A program made the position numbers and the translations under genes. Under the pieces are notes generated by a model. The model saw only the letters and a program-made list of their open reading frames with translations, was not told where the DNA came from and did not search any database. DNA of 28,131 bases. Source: a virus. Positions 6,786 to 13,586 of the stretch are shown in pieces; the stretch's first letter is position 1, and every line of letters starts with the position of its first letter. The stretch is from positions 1 through 28,131 of the IMG/VR virus record IMGVR_UViG_3300048772_000346; one strand, written 5' to 3'.

Positions 6786-8117
6786 ATGGCCAATGCACTC
6801 ACGAAGACAGTAGACGGCAAGCCGCTGACGGCGGATCAATTTGCCTACGTGGGAGACCCCAAGAATATCGAGTCCTGGCATCTGCCGCTGGACACGCACC
6901 AGCACGTCAATTCCGCGCTGGACATGTTCGCCCACACCGATCTGCCATCGAGCGCCAAAGGGCCGACAGCGCGCAAGATCGCGGCCAAGGCCAAAGAAGA
7001 GAATCTCGACACTACGGATTTTGTGAAGAATCACCTCCCTCAGACCTTCGCCGAGGCCGCTTCGCCGTGGATTGAAGTCTTCCGCGCGGGCGATTACCGC
7101 GACAAGGGCAAGGGGCTGATTACCCGCGCCGATCTCGATCGCGTGGTGCGCAACTACGATCCCACTTATCACGAGGCCCCAGTCACCATCGGCCATCCCA
7201 GCAACGACAAACCGGCCTTCGGCTGGATCGAGCGCCTGGCGGTGGACGGCGATACGCTGCTGGCCAAAGAAAAACAAGTTGACCCGCAATTCCATGAGGC
7301 GCGCAAGGCGGGGCGCTACAAGAAGCGGTCGGCCGCGTTCTACCAGGACGCATCCGGCCAGATCACCAGTCTGCGCCACGTCGCCTATCTGGGCGCGGCG
7401 CCGCCCGAGGTGAAGGGTTTGCAGGACGTCGCATTCGACGATCACGGGCTGGAGTTCATTGAGGTGGACTTCGGGGAGGATGAACCAGTGGCAGGAGAAA
7501 CGAAAACCGTAGCCGAGCAGATCAAAGCCTTCTTTGCGGAGGCTTTCGGCTCGAACGTTCAGCCGAAGACCTTCAGCGAGGACGATCTGAAGAGTATCAC
7601 CGGAGAAGCCCTGGCCAACGCGGCAAAGGCCTTCGACGCGAAGGTTATCGCTTTGCAATCGGAGCTGGCCACGCAGACCGCGAAGTTTACCGAACGCGAG
7701 AAGCTCATCGCCGGCGGCGAAGTGAAGCAGCGCGCTGTGGAAGCGGCCGCCCGGCTCAAGACGGCGGGCAAGTGGCTCCCGGCCTTCGACAAGATGGGCC
7801 TCGGCCTGGTCTTCGACGAGCTGGCCAAGTCCACCGCGACCGTGGAGTTTGGCGAGGGCGACGCGAAAAAGAGCGTCACGCCGCTGGAAACCCTGGTGCT
7901 CTTCCTGGAAGGCTTGCCGAAGATCGTCCCGTCGGGGCGCGTCTTTGAAGCCGCGGCTCATGCTCGCGGCGGCAACAGCAGCGGCGATCCGCTGACCGAT
8001 GCGGCCCGCGTTCGGCAGAAGGAAAAGAAGATCACCTTCAGCGAGGCGCTGGACGAAGTCGCGGCGGAGCAGCCGGAGCTGGCCGTTGCCGGCAGAACCA
8101 CCGCTGGCTCGATCTAA
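6786..8117 (+). CDS. Phage prohead protease with fused scaffold (Mu gpI-like)
   Basis: This is a 443-aa protein. Residues 1-90 form an extra N-terminal domain (ADQFAYVGDPKNIESWHLPL, then a helical Ala/Lys region) also seen on some other prohead proteases. Residues 95-225 carry the Mu-I-type protease, with IGHPSNDKPAFGWIERL at 135-151 (His 137 a likely catalytic residue) and KKRSAAFY at 179-186 (Ser 182 a likely nucleophile). Residues 236-443 are a charged helical scaffold region. The protease would mature the prohead and remove the scaffold. The start has only a weak ribosome-binding site after a 71-base gap. An internal start separately expresses the scaffold. Confidence 0.85.
   Translation: MANALTKTVDGKPLTADQFAYVGDPKNIESWHLPLDTHQHVNSALDMFAHTDLPSSAKGPTARKIAAKAKEENLDTTDFVKNHLPQTFAEAASPWIEVFRAGDYRDKGKGLITRADLDRVVRNYDPTYHEAPVTIGHPSNDKPAFGWIERLAVDGDTLLAKEKQVDPQFHEARKAGRYKKRSAAFYQDASGQITSLRHVAYLGAAPPEVKGLQDVAFDDHGLEFIEVDFGEDEPVAGETKTVAEQIKAFFAEAFGSNVQPKTFSEDDLKSITGEALANAAKAFDAKVIALQSELATQTAKFTEREKLIAGGEVKQRAVEAAARLKTAGKWLPAFDKMGLGLVFDELAKSTATVEFGEGDAKKSVTPLETLVLFLEGLPKIVPSGRVFEAAAHARGGNSSGDPLTDAARVRQKEKKITFSEALDEVAAEQPELAVAGRTTAGSI
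7488..8117 (+). CDS. Nested in-frame scaffold protein (Mu gpZ-like), internal GTG start
   Basis: Codon 235 of the protease gene is GTG at 7488, preceded by GGGGAGGA with a 7-base gap, a much better ribosome-binding site than the one at 6786. Starting there gives a 209-aa protein made only of the scaffold part (begins MAGETKTVAEQIKAFF), lacking all protease motifs. Mu gpI and lambda-type protease genes are known to contain an in-frame 3' gene for the scaffold, made in excess over the protease. The nested gene is inferred from the site and domain boundary; no expression data are available here. Confidence 0.6.
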   Translation: MAGETKTVAEQIKAFFAEAFGSNVQPKTFSEDDLKSITGEALANAAKAFDAKVIALQSELATQTAKFTEREKLIAGGEVKQRAVEAAARLKTAGKWLPAFDKMGLGLVFDELAKSTATVEFGEGDAKKSVTPLETLVLFLEGLPKIVPSGRVFEAAAHARGGNSSGDPLTDAARVRQKEKKITFSEALDEVAAEQPELAVAGRTTAGSI

Positions 8118-8149
8118 GCGTAATCGCGTTACTGCATTTTAACGAGTGG

Positions 8150-8185
8150 GCGCGCCGGACCAGCGAAGTACCGCGGCCGGTGCGC
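8150..8185 (+). promoter_or_regulatory. Hairpin upstream of decoration protein gene
   Basis: Positions 8150-8158 pair with 8177-8185 in a 9-bp stem with one G-U pair and an 18-base loop, in the 105-base gap between the protease and decoration protein genes. No T-run follows. The stem is about 23 bases upstream of the strong ribosome-binding site (GAGGAGG) at about 8213-8219. It could protect a processed mRNA 5' end. Confidence 0.35.
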
Positions 8186-8222
8186 ACCAAACCTCAGACT
8201 TTGACAGCCCCGAGGAGGGCAC

Positions 8223-8966
8223 ATGGCGAACATCAACACTGAAAGCAAGGGTCCGAAGGGCGTAAACATCGAGGAAAGCCTCATCCCCTCCGGCTCTTCG
8301 GGCTACGCGCGCGGCCTGGCCGTGACCTATGGGACCGATCCCTATCACGCTTTGCTGAATACCACGCCGGCCAGCGCCTGCGTGGGCCTCATCGCGGAAG
8401 ACGCGGTCGCCACTACCGAGGCTATCAGCGTAATCGAATTCGGCCAGACGGTGGCTCAGGTAGGCGGAGCGGTCACAGCTTTGCAGCCCTTGACCAACAA
8501 CGCCGCCGGGCAGCTTGTGCCCGCTACCGCCGGTCAGCCGGTCATAGCCGTCGCCCTCGAAGGGACTTCGACGGCCGGGGATTACATCTGCGTCTTCGTC
8601 GTCGGGCTGGGCGCTTTCGCGCTTCCCGCCAGCGATGCCGTCACGCATCTCACCGGCGCCGGAGCAATCCCCGTTGTGGGTGGCACCTATGGCATCGGCA
8701 GCGCTGCAGCGCTGGCCATGACCCTGCTTCCGCCCGCCGCGGCGAACGCGCAGGACGGCACCCGGCTCTTCATCGTCGCCGAGACGGCCCACGCGCATAC
8801 CATCTCGGTGAAAACCGCTGGCGGCGTCAAGGTGGCAAATTCCATCAATGGAGCCGGTGACACCGTGACCTTTGCGGCGATCGGCGACTGCGTGGAACTG
8901 GAGGCGGTAGGCGGCATCTGGGTGGTGCGCAGCCTGGTGGGCGGCGCGGCGGTCAGCGAGGTTTAA
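8223..8966 (+). CDS. Capsid decoration protein (DUF2190-like) with C-terminal extension
   Basis: This is a 247-aa protein with a strong GAGGAGG ribosome-binding site. The N-terminal two-thirds is an Ala/Val/Gly-rich beta protein (YARGLAVTYGTDPYHALLN, VGLIAEDAV, AVALEGTSTAGDYICVFVVG) that fits the DUF2190 capsid cement family, which stabilises mature heads on their outer surface. Known members are often near 110-130 aa. Here a further beta-rich part ends in about 55 residues (AHTISVKTAGGVKVANSI, WVVRSLVGG) resembling C-terminal domains of other virion surface proteins. It lies directly before the major capsid gene, as expected. The family call rests on pattern and position. Confidence 0.7.
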   Translation: MANINTESKGPKGVNIEESLIPSGSSGYARGLAVTYGTDPYHALLNTTPASACVGLIAEDAVATTEAISVIEFGQTVAQVGGAVTALQPLTNNAAGQLVPATAGQPVIAVALEGTSTAGDYICVFVVGLGAFALPASDAVTHLTGAGAIPVVGGTYGIGSAAALAMTLLPPAAANAQDGTRLFIVAETAHAHTISVKTAGGVKVANSINGAGDTVTFAAIGDCVELEAVGGIWVVRSLVGGAAVSEV

Positions 8967-8972
8967 CCTTTC

Positions 8973-9009
8973 CCGCCGGGCGCTCGGCTGATGGTCGAGC
9001 GCCCGGCGG
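8973..9009 (+). promoter_or_regulatory. Perfect 14-bp hairpin before major capsid gene
   Basis: Positions 8973-8986 and 8996-9009 are perfect reverse complements, almost all G/C, with a 9-base loop. The hairpin starts 6 bases after the decoration protein stop and ends 45 bases before the capsid start. No T-run follows, so it should not terminate efficiently by itself. It could be an RNA-processing or stability element that sets the relative output of the two capsid genes. Confidence 0.55.
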
Positions 9010-9054
9010 CGCAATTCAAGCACGAACTGCCGCAAGCGCGGCTGGAGGAAGTAA

Positions 9055-10110
9055 ATGGGCGGTTACGTTGGAACCATGCCGGCCGGGGCTCTGAATGTGG
9101 CGTTGGCGAACTTCGCCAAGGAGTTCCGCAACAATGCGTTGGTGGGCGACATCTTTGCTCCGCGCGTGCCCGTGGTCAGGCAGGCATTTCAGTATGTCGT
9201 CTGGAATCGCGACGATTTCAAACTGCCGGGCAGCACGTTGCGCGCCCCCGGCGGCAGGCCGCAGTCTGTGCGCCGCAGCTATTCGACGGCGCCGTACATG
9301 GCGACCTCTCACGCGCTGGAAGGCGACGTCCCCTTCGAAAGCGAGAGCTACGGCCTGGGCCTGGGCTTCTCGACGCGCAAGCAGCTCACCAAGCAGATCA
9401 TCTCGCAGATCAACCTCGACCGCGAAGTGGCGATCTCCAAGCTGCTGTTGAGCGAGTTGAACTTTCCCAACTTCATCGATCTCAGCGCCGGAACCAATAA
9501 CCAGTGGGACAAGTATCCCGCTGTGCCTGGCGCCGGGACGGACGGCTCTCACCCCATCGTGCAGATCGAGGCGGCCAAGGCCATCCTTCGCCAGGCGGGC
9601 GTGCAGGATGCCGACATGGGCCTGCTCCTGAGCGATCCGGTGGTGGTCGCCTTGCAGAATCATCCGGACATCATCAATCGCTTCAAGTACACCAGCCCTG
9701 GCTCGATCTCTCTCGATCAGCTCTCGCAGGTTTTCCGCGTCAAGTGCATCCAGGGCAGCGCCATCCTGCTCAACCGGCAGAATGCGGCTTCCTGGGTCTG
9801 GGGCAGCAACGCCTTCCTGGGCTACGCGCAGGCCGCGCCCACTCAGGACGATGTTTCCTGCGCCAAGACCTTCGTCTGGACCGGCGGAACGGACGGGAAC
9901 GGCGCCACCATTGCCGCGCCTCCCTCGACCGTGGACGGCTACGGCGTTCTGGAATGGATCGAGCCTCACCTGTCCGAAAAGAAGTACTGGCAGTCGGTGG
10001 ATTGGTACTACGATATCCGCGCGACGGCCTCGGAGACGGGCATTCCCCTGCTCAACGCGCTGAGCGTCGCTCCTGTCATGGGCACGATCCCCGGCGACAT
10101 CGAGGGCTGA
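9055..10110 (+). CDS. Major capsid protein
   Basis: This 351-aa protein has a strong GGAGGA ribosome-binding site. It is placed between the decoration protein and the small connector genes, the normal major-capsid position in Mu-like and B3-like phages. The N-terminal part (NNALVGDIFAPRVPVVRQ, then FQYVVWNRDDF) is the wording of HK97-fold capsid proteins that begin with a short N-arm. A GILL-type helical spine (AKAILRQAGVQDADMGLLLS, VVVALQNHPDI) and a beta-rich C-terminus (KKYWQSVDWYYDIRA) follow. No cysteine or cross-link lysine assignment is possible by eye. The whole capsid is expected to be cut and matured by the protease encoded at 6786. Confidence 0.85.
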   Translation: MGGYVGTMPAGALNVALANFAKEFRNNALVGDIFAPRVPVVRQAFQYVVWNRDDFKLPGSTLRAPGGRPQSVRRSYSTAPYMATSHALEGDVPFESESYGLGLGFSTRKQLTKQIISQINLDREVAISKLLLSELNFPNFIDLSAGTNNQWDKYPAVPGAGTDGSHPIVQIEAAKAILRQAGVQDADMGLLLSDPVVVALQNHPDIINRFKYTSPGSISLDQLSQVFRVKCIQGSAILLNRQNAASWVWGSNAFLGYAQAAPTQDDVSCAKTFVWTGGTDGNGATIAAPPSTVDGYGVLEWIEPHLSEKKYWQSVDWYYDIRATASETGIPLLNALSVAPVMGTIPGDIEG

Positions 10111-10127
10111 GTAGCACCGTAAACCCC

Positions 10128-10157
10128 AGCGGGTGCGTCCAACCAGGCGCGCCCGCT
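10128..10157 (+). terminator. Hairpin after major capsid gene
   Basis: Positions 10128-10137 and 10148-10157 form a 10-bp stem with one G-U pair and a 10-base loop, 18 bases after the capsid stop. The following bases are pyrimidine-rich but not a T-run. A partial terminator or mRNA 3'-end stabiliser after the highly expressed capsid gene is the likeliest role. Confidence 0.4.
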
Positions 10158-10182
10158 CCCAACCTCTATTCGGAGTTGGATC

Positions 10183-10368
10183 ATGGCATCCAAGAAAAAA
10201 GCAATTGAAGAAGACTCTCCGGCCGGGACTGCCAGCTATCGCATCCTCGCGGGCTTCATTTTCGATCACTGCATTTACATCCGCGGATCCAAAGCTCCTT
10301 TTTCCGAGCACAGCGCCGCGGGACTGCTCAAGCGCGGATTGATTGAACCCGCGGTGGATGGCGAATAA
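10183..10368 (+). CDS. Small protein (61 aa) at the Mu gp35 position
   Basis: A 61-aa frame starts at ATG 10183 behind CGGAG. It has a charged Lys/Glu N-terminus followed by a compact segment (YRILAGFIFDHCIYIRG, then AAGLLKRGLIEPA). The ending pattern, hydrophobic strand followed by an Ala-Leu helix and Gly-x-Ile-Glu, recalls short phage proteins encoded between the capsid gene and DUF1320, like Mu gp35, but similarity cannot be judged by eye. It ends 2 bases before the next start. It is probably a minor head or head-completion protein of unknown function. Confidence 0.6.
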   Translation: MASKKKAIEEDSPAGTASYRILAGFIFDHCIYIRGSKAPFSEHSAAGLLKRGLIEPAVDGE

Positions 10369-10370
10369 CC

Positions 10371-10814
10371 ATGGCCTACGCGACCCAAGCCGACCTGGTC
10401 CCTCTTCGCCTGACGACGAAGGACCTGACCGAGCTCACTGACGATGACAATACCGGCACGATCAATGCCGCGATTGTCACGGCGGCGCTCGAAGAGGCGT
10501 CGGGCCGCGTGGAAAGCTACTGCCGCCAGCGTTACGTCACCCCACTGCAGCAATCGGATGACGTGAAGGCGCTGACGCTCGACATCGCCGTTTACCTGCT
10601 CTTCAGCCGGCGGCGCGAGACCACCATCGGCGAGACGGCGCAGCAGCGCTTCGACCAGGCCATCTCGTTTCTGAAGGACATCGCGGCCGCCAAGGCCTCG
10701 CTCGACCAGCCGTCCACCTCTCTCCAGCCGCAGGTTTCGCTGGGCGGACCGACGATCTCGAACAAGGACGGGCATTTGCGTTACAGCGATCGCCACATCG
10801 AGGGGTACGTTTAA
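10371..10814 (+). CDS. DUF1320 family head-tail connector (Mu gp36-like)
   Basis: This 147-aa protein has the typical DUF1320 layout. It starts MAYATQADLVPLRLTTKDL, followed by an acidic Asp/Thr stretch, AALEEASGRVESYCRQRY, DIAVYLLFSRR and a helix with FDQAISFLKDIA. Members are helical proteins similar to gp6-type connectors that bridge portal and tail in Mu-like phages. The TAA at 10812-10814 shares a base with the following ATG. The start has a poor ribosome-binding site, so its translation probably depends on the upstream small gene. Confidence 0.88.
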   Translation: MAYATQADLVPLRLTTKDLTELTDDDNTGTINAAIVTAALEEASGRVESYCRQRYVTPLQQSDDVKALTLDIAVYLLFSRRRETTIGETAQQRFDQAISFLKDIAAAKASLDQPSTSLQPQVSLGGPTISNKDGHLRYSDRHIEGYV

Positions 10815-11491
10815 TGGGCGCGGAAGTCATCCAGATCGACGATGCCAATGTGAAGATCGCGCTGGGCAAGTTCCGCCTCTCGCTGGCCCAGAATGGCGAG
10901 CTGATGAACGATATTGGCGCGTCCATGCTGTTGAGCGTGCGGCGCACCTTCCGCGAGCGGGGTTCTCCGGCCGGCTCCTGGATGCCGCTGGCGCCATCGA
11001 CCATCCGAAGCGACCCCAAGCGGTACGGCGCGGGCCACAAGCTGCTGATCGGCAAAGGCAATCTACTCAACTCCATCGGCTTCCAGGCCGAGCCGGGCAG
11101 CGTGGTGATCGGGACCAATCTGAAGTACGCGGCCGTCCACCAGTTTGGCTCGCGCGATCGCGGCTCCATTGGCGTCGGCCCGCGCACCCAGGCGATGCAG
11201 GATGCGACGGCCAACGTCAAGGAACACAGCTACGACCGCCTTTCGGCCAGCCTGGGCACTGGACGCCAGAACATCATCAACGCGCGAGGACGCCGCCAGA
11301 TCGTGAATCGCGCGATTGCCGGTCCTCGCAATCAGATGCGCGTCCACGTCGCCGGGCACACGCGTCACCAGAACATTCCGGCGCGGCCCTACCTGGTCTT
11401 CCGGCCTGAAGATCCTGGCCGCATCCAGAGCCTGGTCAACCGCTTCATTCGCCAGGCCGTGGCAGCGGCTGGCTTGGGAGGCGCGGAATGA
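10814..11491 (+). CDS. Phage virion morphogenesis protein (Mu gpG-like)
   Basis: This 225-aa protein contains the gpG signature. There is a long N-terminal helix, RTFRERGSPAGSWMPLAPSTI, a basic RYGAGHKLLIGKGNLLNSI segment, then VVIGTNLKYAAVHQFGS and, near the C-terminus, NIPARPYLVF. The family completes tails or heads at the neck. Most members are about 150 aa. The additional roughly 60 residues lie between the VHQFG block and IPARP and look basic. In Mu the G gene precedes the protease gene, whereas here it follows the gp36-like gene. Overlaps link it to both neighbours. Confidence 0.85.
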   Translation: MGAEVIQIDDANVKIALGKFRLSLAQNGELMNDIGASMLLSVRRTFRERGSPAGSWMPLAPSTIRSDPKRYGAGHKLLIGKGNLLNSIGFQAEPGSVVIGTNLKYAAVHQFGSRDRGSIGVGPRTQAMQDATANVKEHSYDRLSASLGTGRQNIINARGRRQIVNRAIAGPRNQMRVHVAGHTRHQNIPARPYLVFRPEDPGRIQSLVNRFIRQAVAAAGLGGAE

Positions 11492-12009
11492 GCGGCTCTC
11501 CCTCGCAGTTCCAGATTTCTTACGTCGAGAAAGCGCTGATTGCGCTGCTCAAGAGCGTGATGCCGGCGGCCTACGGCACCGTGGCTGCTCCGGTGCTGGT
11601 GGACATCGACTCGATCGGCGACAAGGATTTCAACGCGCAGGGCCAGCTGGCGCTCAAGCCGCCGTCCATCCGGGTGCGCTTCGGCGGCGCGGAGTTCAAC
11701 AATCTGCGCGACAATCAGCGGCTCACCTACGAAGCCGGTCTGCCTTTCGAGGTGATGTGCTTTGAGTCGAGCCTGCGCTCGAAGGCCGACGAGCGGTTGA
11801 AGACGCTGGTGCTGGTCGAGACCACGCTCAATCAGCTGGCCGGCGCGCGACTGGCGCTGGCCGACGGCTCCAGTACGTTGCCGCTCACTCTCAAAGGCGT
11901 TTCGCCGGTCATCACCGAGGATGGGCCGGTCGACCAGCTCTTTGCCATCACGGTGCTGGTCAACGGCATCGCTCAATTCGACGGCCCCAATGCGAGGTTT
12001 GGATCATGA
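11488..12009 (+). CDS. DUF1834 family protein (Mu gp37-like), probable tail terminator
   Basis: This 173-aa protein overlaps the previous gene by ATGA. It has the DUF1834 layout: an N-terminal helix (YVEKALIALLKSVMP), an Ala/Pro loop, VRFGGAEFNNLRDNQR, a central strand (YEAGLPFEVMCFES), then a helix (ADERLKTLVLVETTLNQLAG) and a C-terminal beta part (FAITVLVNGIAQFD). In Mu-like phages it follows gp36 and is thought to end the tail at the neck. In a siphovirus-type tail it would do the same job as lambda gpU. The family call is fairly firm; the role is by analogy. Confidence 0.82.
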   Translation: MSGSPSQFQISYVEKALIALLKSVMPAAYGTVAAPVLVDIDSIGDKDFNAQGQLALKPPSIRVRFGGAEFNNLRDNQRLTYEAGLPFEVMCFESSLRSKADERLKTLVLVETTLNQLAGARLALADGSSTLPLTLKGVSPVITEDGPVDQLFAITVLVNGIAQFDGPNARFGS

Positions 12010-12341
12010 CCACAGCAGCTTCCGATTTCGTCCAGGTGCAATTGAGTGCCGCGGGCCTCAACTACGCTGGCCAGGGCGCGACAGTGCGCATTGCCAACGG
12101 GCATTTCAGCTACGTCTTCACGGGCTCGACTCCGGTGCGCGTGCTTACCAGCGAATGGCGGCGCGTGCTCTCGCTCAAGCTGCACCTGGGCCAGCCCGTC
12201 TTCGAGATTGCACCGGCCGCGCCCGTTACAGCCACGCCGGCCACTCCGGCAGCGGCCGCGCCGGTCACCCACGTCATCTCCGCGCCCGCCAGCCACACGG
12301 ACGCTCCAACCGCTTCTGAAACTACGCACGAGGTGAAGTAA
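12006..12341 (+). CDS. Small Ala/Pro-rich hypothetical protein before the tail tube gene
   Basis: This is a 111-aa protein overlapping both neighbours (ATGA at 12006, TAATG at 12341). Residues 1-65 form a beta-rich unit (VQVQLSAAGLNYAGQG, FSYVFTGSTPVRVLTSEWRR). Residues 66-111 are a low-complexity Ala/Pro/Thr tail that is probably disordered. Small proteins at this site between the tail terminator and the tail tube occur in Mu-like phages, but I do not recognise this one as a named family. The tail may be a flexible linker or a product of repeat slippage. Confidence 0.65.
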   Translation: MTTAASDFVQVQLSAAGLNYAGQGATVRIANGHFSYVFTGSTPVRVLTSEWRRVLSLKLHLGQPVFEIAPAAPVTATPATPAAAAPVTHVISAPASHTDAPTASETTHEVK

Positions 12342-13366
12342 TGTCGGGACCGTTCAATTTTCTTTCGCAGTGGAAAACCGCCCGAAACCTGATGCTCAGC
12401 GTCAACAGCCAGGCGGCCTGGAATACCGCGCTGGCGGACGCGGCGCTCACCCAGCGCCAGCGTTTCGACGGCGCGGCGGTTCTGGAACGGAAGATTACCC
12501 GCCGCTCCGACATCGCGTATGCCGGCAAAGGGACAGCTTTCGCCACCAACGGCCAGATCACCAGCTACGACACCGGCTTCACCGGCCTCAAGGCTGAGCT
12601 TTCGCCCTGGCTGGCCGGCTGGCTGCTGGCCTTCCTGATGGGCCAGGACACGGTGACCGGCGTGGCGTCTCCCTATGCGCACTCTTTCACCTTCGACGAG
12701 AGCACCCGCACCGCGGTGCCCACGACGATCTACCTCGAAGACACCGAGGACGTGCATTACAAGTGCCCGGATATGTGCCTCAACGACATCACGCTGACCA
12801 TCAGCGAGCTCGGCGCCATCATGGCCGAGGCGAACCTGATGGGCACGGGCATCCAGATTCTGGGTTCGATGCTGACGGCGCTTCCGGTTGCGCCTACGGA
12901 AACGTACCTGCTGGGCTCGGATGCCGCGCTGAACTTCGGCCCGGTCGGCTCTCCTGCCAGCTTCATCGGCCGCCACATGAGCACCACGCTCAAGCTGGAG
13001 AATCAGCTCCAGGTGCATCGCGCTCCCGGTGGCGGCCTCTATGGCATCTTCGTCCGCAAGGGCAACCCCAAGTTCTCCCTCTCGACGACCTTCGCCGCCA
13101 AGGACACGGATGACATCTACACGCTCTTCGCCAACGACACGGCCAGCGATTACAACCTGACCGTCAACTCCGGCGCGGCCGCGCAGCTCAACATCTCCAT
13201 CCCCCAGATGCACCTGAAGACCACCAAGCTGGGCTTCGATGGCGACATGACGGTCTGGCAGGTGGAGAACGACGAAACCACCAACTACCAGGCGGCCGGT
13301 GTGCCTCCCATCACCCTGGGGGTCACCAACGCCGTGGCATCGTACCTGGCGCCCCCGTCTTCTTAA
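12341..13366 (+). CDS. Phage tail tube protein (siphovirus type)
   Basis: This is a 341-aa protein. N-terminal features are the RQRFDGAAVLERKITRRSDI block and YAGKGTAFATNGQITSYDTGF, followed by WLAGWLLAFLMGQDTV, and then beta-rich segments with CPDMCLNDITLTISE and MSTTLKLENQLQVHRAPGGG. This is the wording of tail tube proteins of long-tailed non-contractile phages. No sheath gene is adjacent, which agrees with a siphovirus-type tail. It stacks as rings around the tape measure protein. It is followed by a terminator and a 220-base gap, consistent with high, separately controlled expression. Confidence 0.82.
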   Translation: MSGPFNFLSQWKTARNLMLSVNSQAAWNTALADAALTQRQRFDGAAVLERKITRRSDIAYAGKGTAFATNGQITSYDTGFTGLKAELSPWLAGWLLAFLMGQDTVTGVASPYAHSFTFDESTRTAVPTTIYLEDTEDVHYKCPDMCLNDITLTISELGAIMAEANLMGTGIQILGSMLTALPVAPTETYLLGSDAALNFGPVGSPASFIGRHMSTTLKLENQLQVHRAPGGGLYGIFVRKGNPKFSLSTTFAAKDTDDIYTLFANDTASDYNLTVNSGAAAQLNISIPQMHLKTTKLGFDGDMTVWQVENDETTNYQAAGVPPITLGVTNAVASYLAPPSS

Positions 13367-13379
13367 TCAACTTTGCTCC

Positions 13380-13414
13380 GGGGCGCGTCAACTGTGGGCC
13401 GCGCCCTCTTTTTT
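13380..13414 (+). terminator. Rho-independent terminator after tail tube gene
   Basis: GGGCGCG at 13381-13387 pairs with CGCGCCC at 13400-13406, and a TCTTTTTT run follows at 13407-13414. The stop of the tail tube gene is 14 bases before it. This is the clearest terminator inside the structural module. Some readthrough must occur, or a promoter must lie downstream, because the tail genes continue on the same strand. Confidence 0.72.
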
Positions 13415-13463
13415 GCACCACGCTGCACCGCTGTGCACCACCCTGCACCACTCTGCAACATCC
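13414..13463 (+). repeat. Five tandem 10-bp repeats (TGCACCAC-type)
   Basis: Five consecutive units start at 13414, 13424, 13434, 13444 and 13454, each exactly 10 bases and each beginning TGCA. The consensus is TGCACCACNC; the second (TGCACCGCTG) and fifth (TGCAACATCC) are the most divergent. Spacing of close to one helical turn would put every copy on the same DNA face. They overlap the end of the terminator T-run and lie within an untranslated gap. They may bind a regulator or be a slippage product. Confidence 0.75.
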
Positions 13464-13541
13464 GCGCCACGACTCCGGCGCGGCCAGAAGCTCCGCATGG
13501 GCTGCGCGGAGCTTCAAGATCCAAAGGGTTCCTTCAACCCT
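13462..13541 (+). promoter_or_regulatory. Three hairpins upstream of tail chaperone gene
   Basis: Three consecutive stems are seen: 13462-13468 with 13477-13483 (7 bp), 13487-13496 with 13506-13515 (10 bp, perfect) and 13525-13530 with 13536-13541 (6 bp). None has a T-run. Together with the terminator and the 10-bp repeats they fill the gap between tail tube and tail chaperone genes. They could be mRNA 5'-leader structure for the downstream transcript. The ribosome-binding site AAGAAGGA at about 13576-13583 lies after them and is free. Confidence 0.45.
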
Positions 13542-13586
13542 CTCGTTCGGCAAAATCCCTATCAAATCCCAGCGAAAGAAGGAACC

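Noticed and set aside
8195-8222. TTGACA match before the decoration gene as a promoter -35 box
   Set aside because: At the proper distance downstream there is no -10-like sequence; the bases there are the ribosome-binding site and the start of the gene.
9016-10311. Long minus-strand frame (431 codons) opposite the major capsid gene
   Set aside because: It covers the capsid gene antisense and its translation has the Arg/Ala/Gly-rich composition of a shadow frame. No ribosome-binding site or neighbour supports it.
13414-13463. CRISPR-like repeat array
   Set aside because: The repeats are 10 bases long and directly adjacent, with no spacers.
13299-13586. Upstream extension of the tail chaperone frame
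   Set aside because: The frame is open, but it overlaps the tail tube gene, the terminator and the 10-bp repeats, and a good ribosome-binding site precedes ATG 13587.
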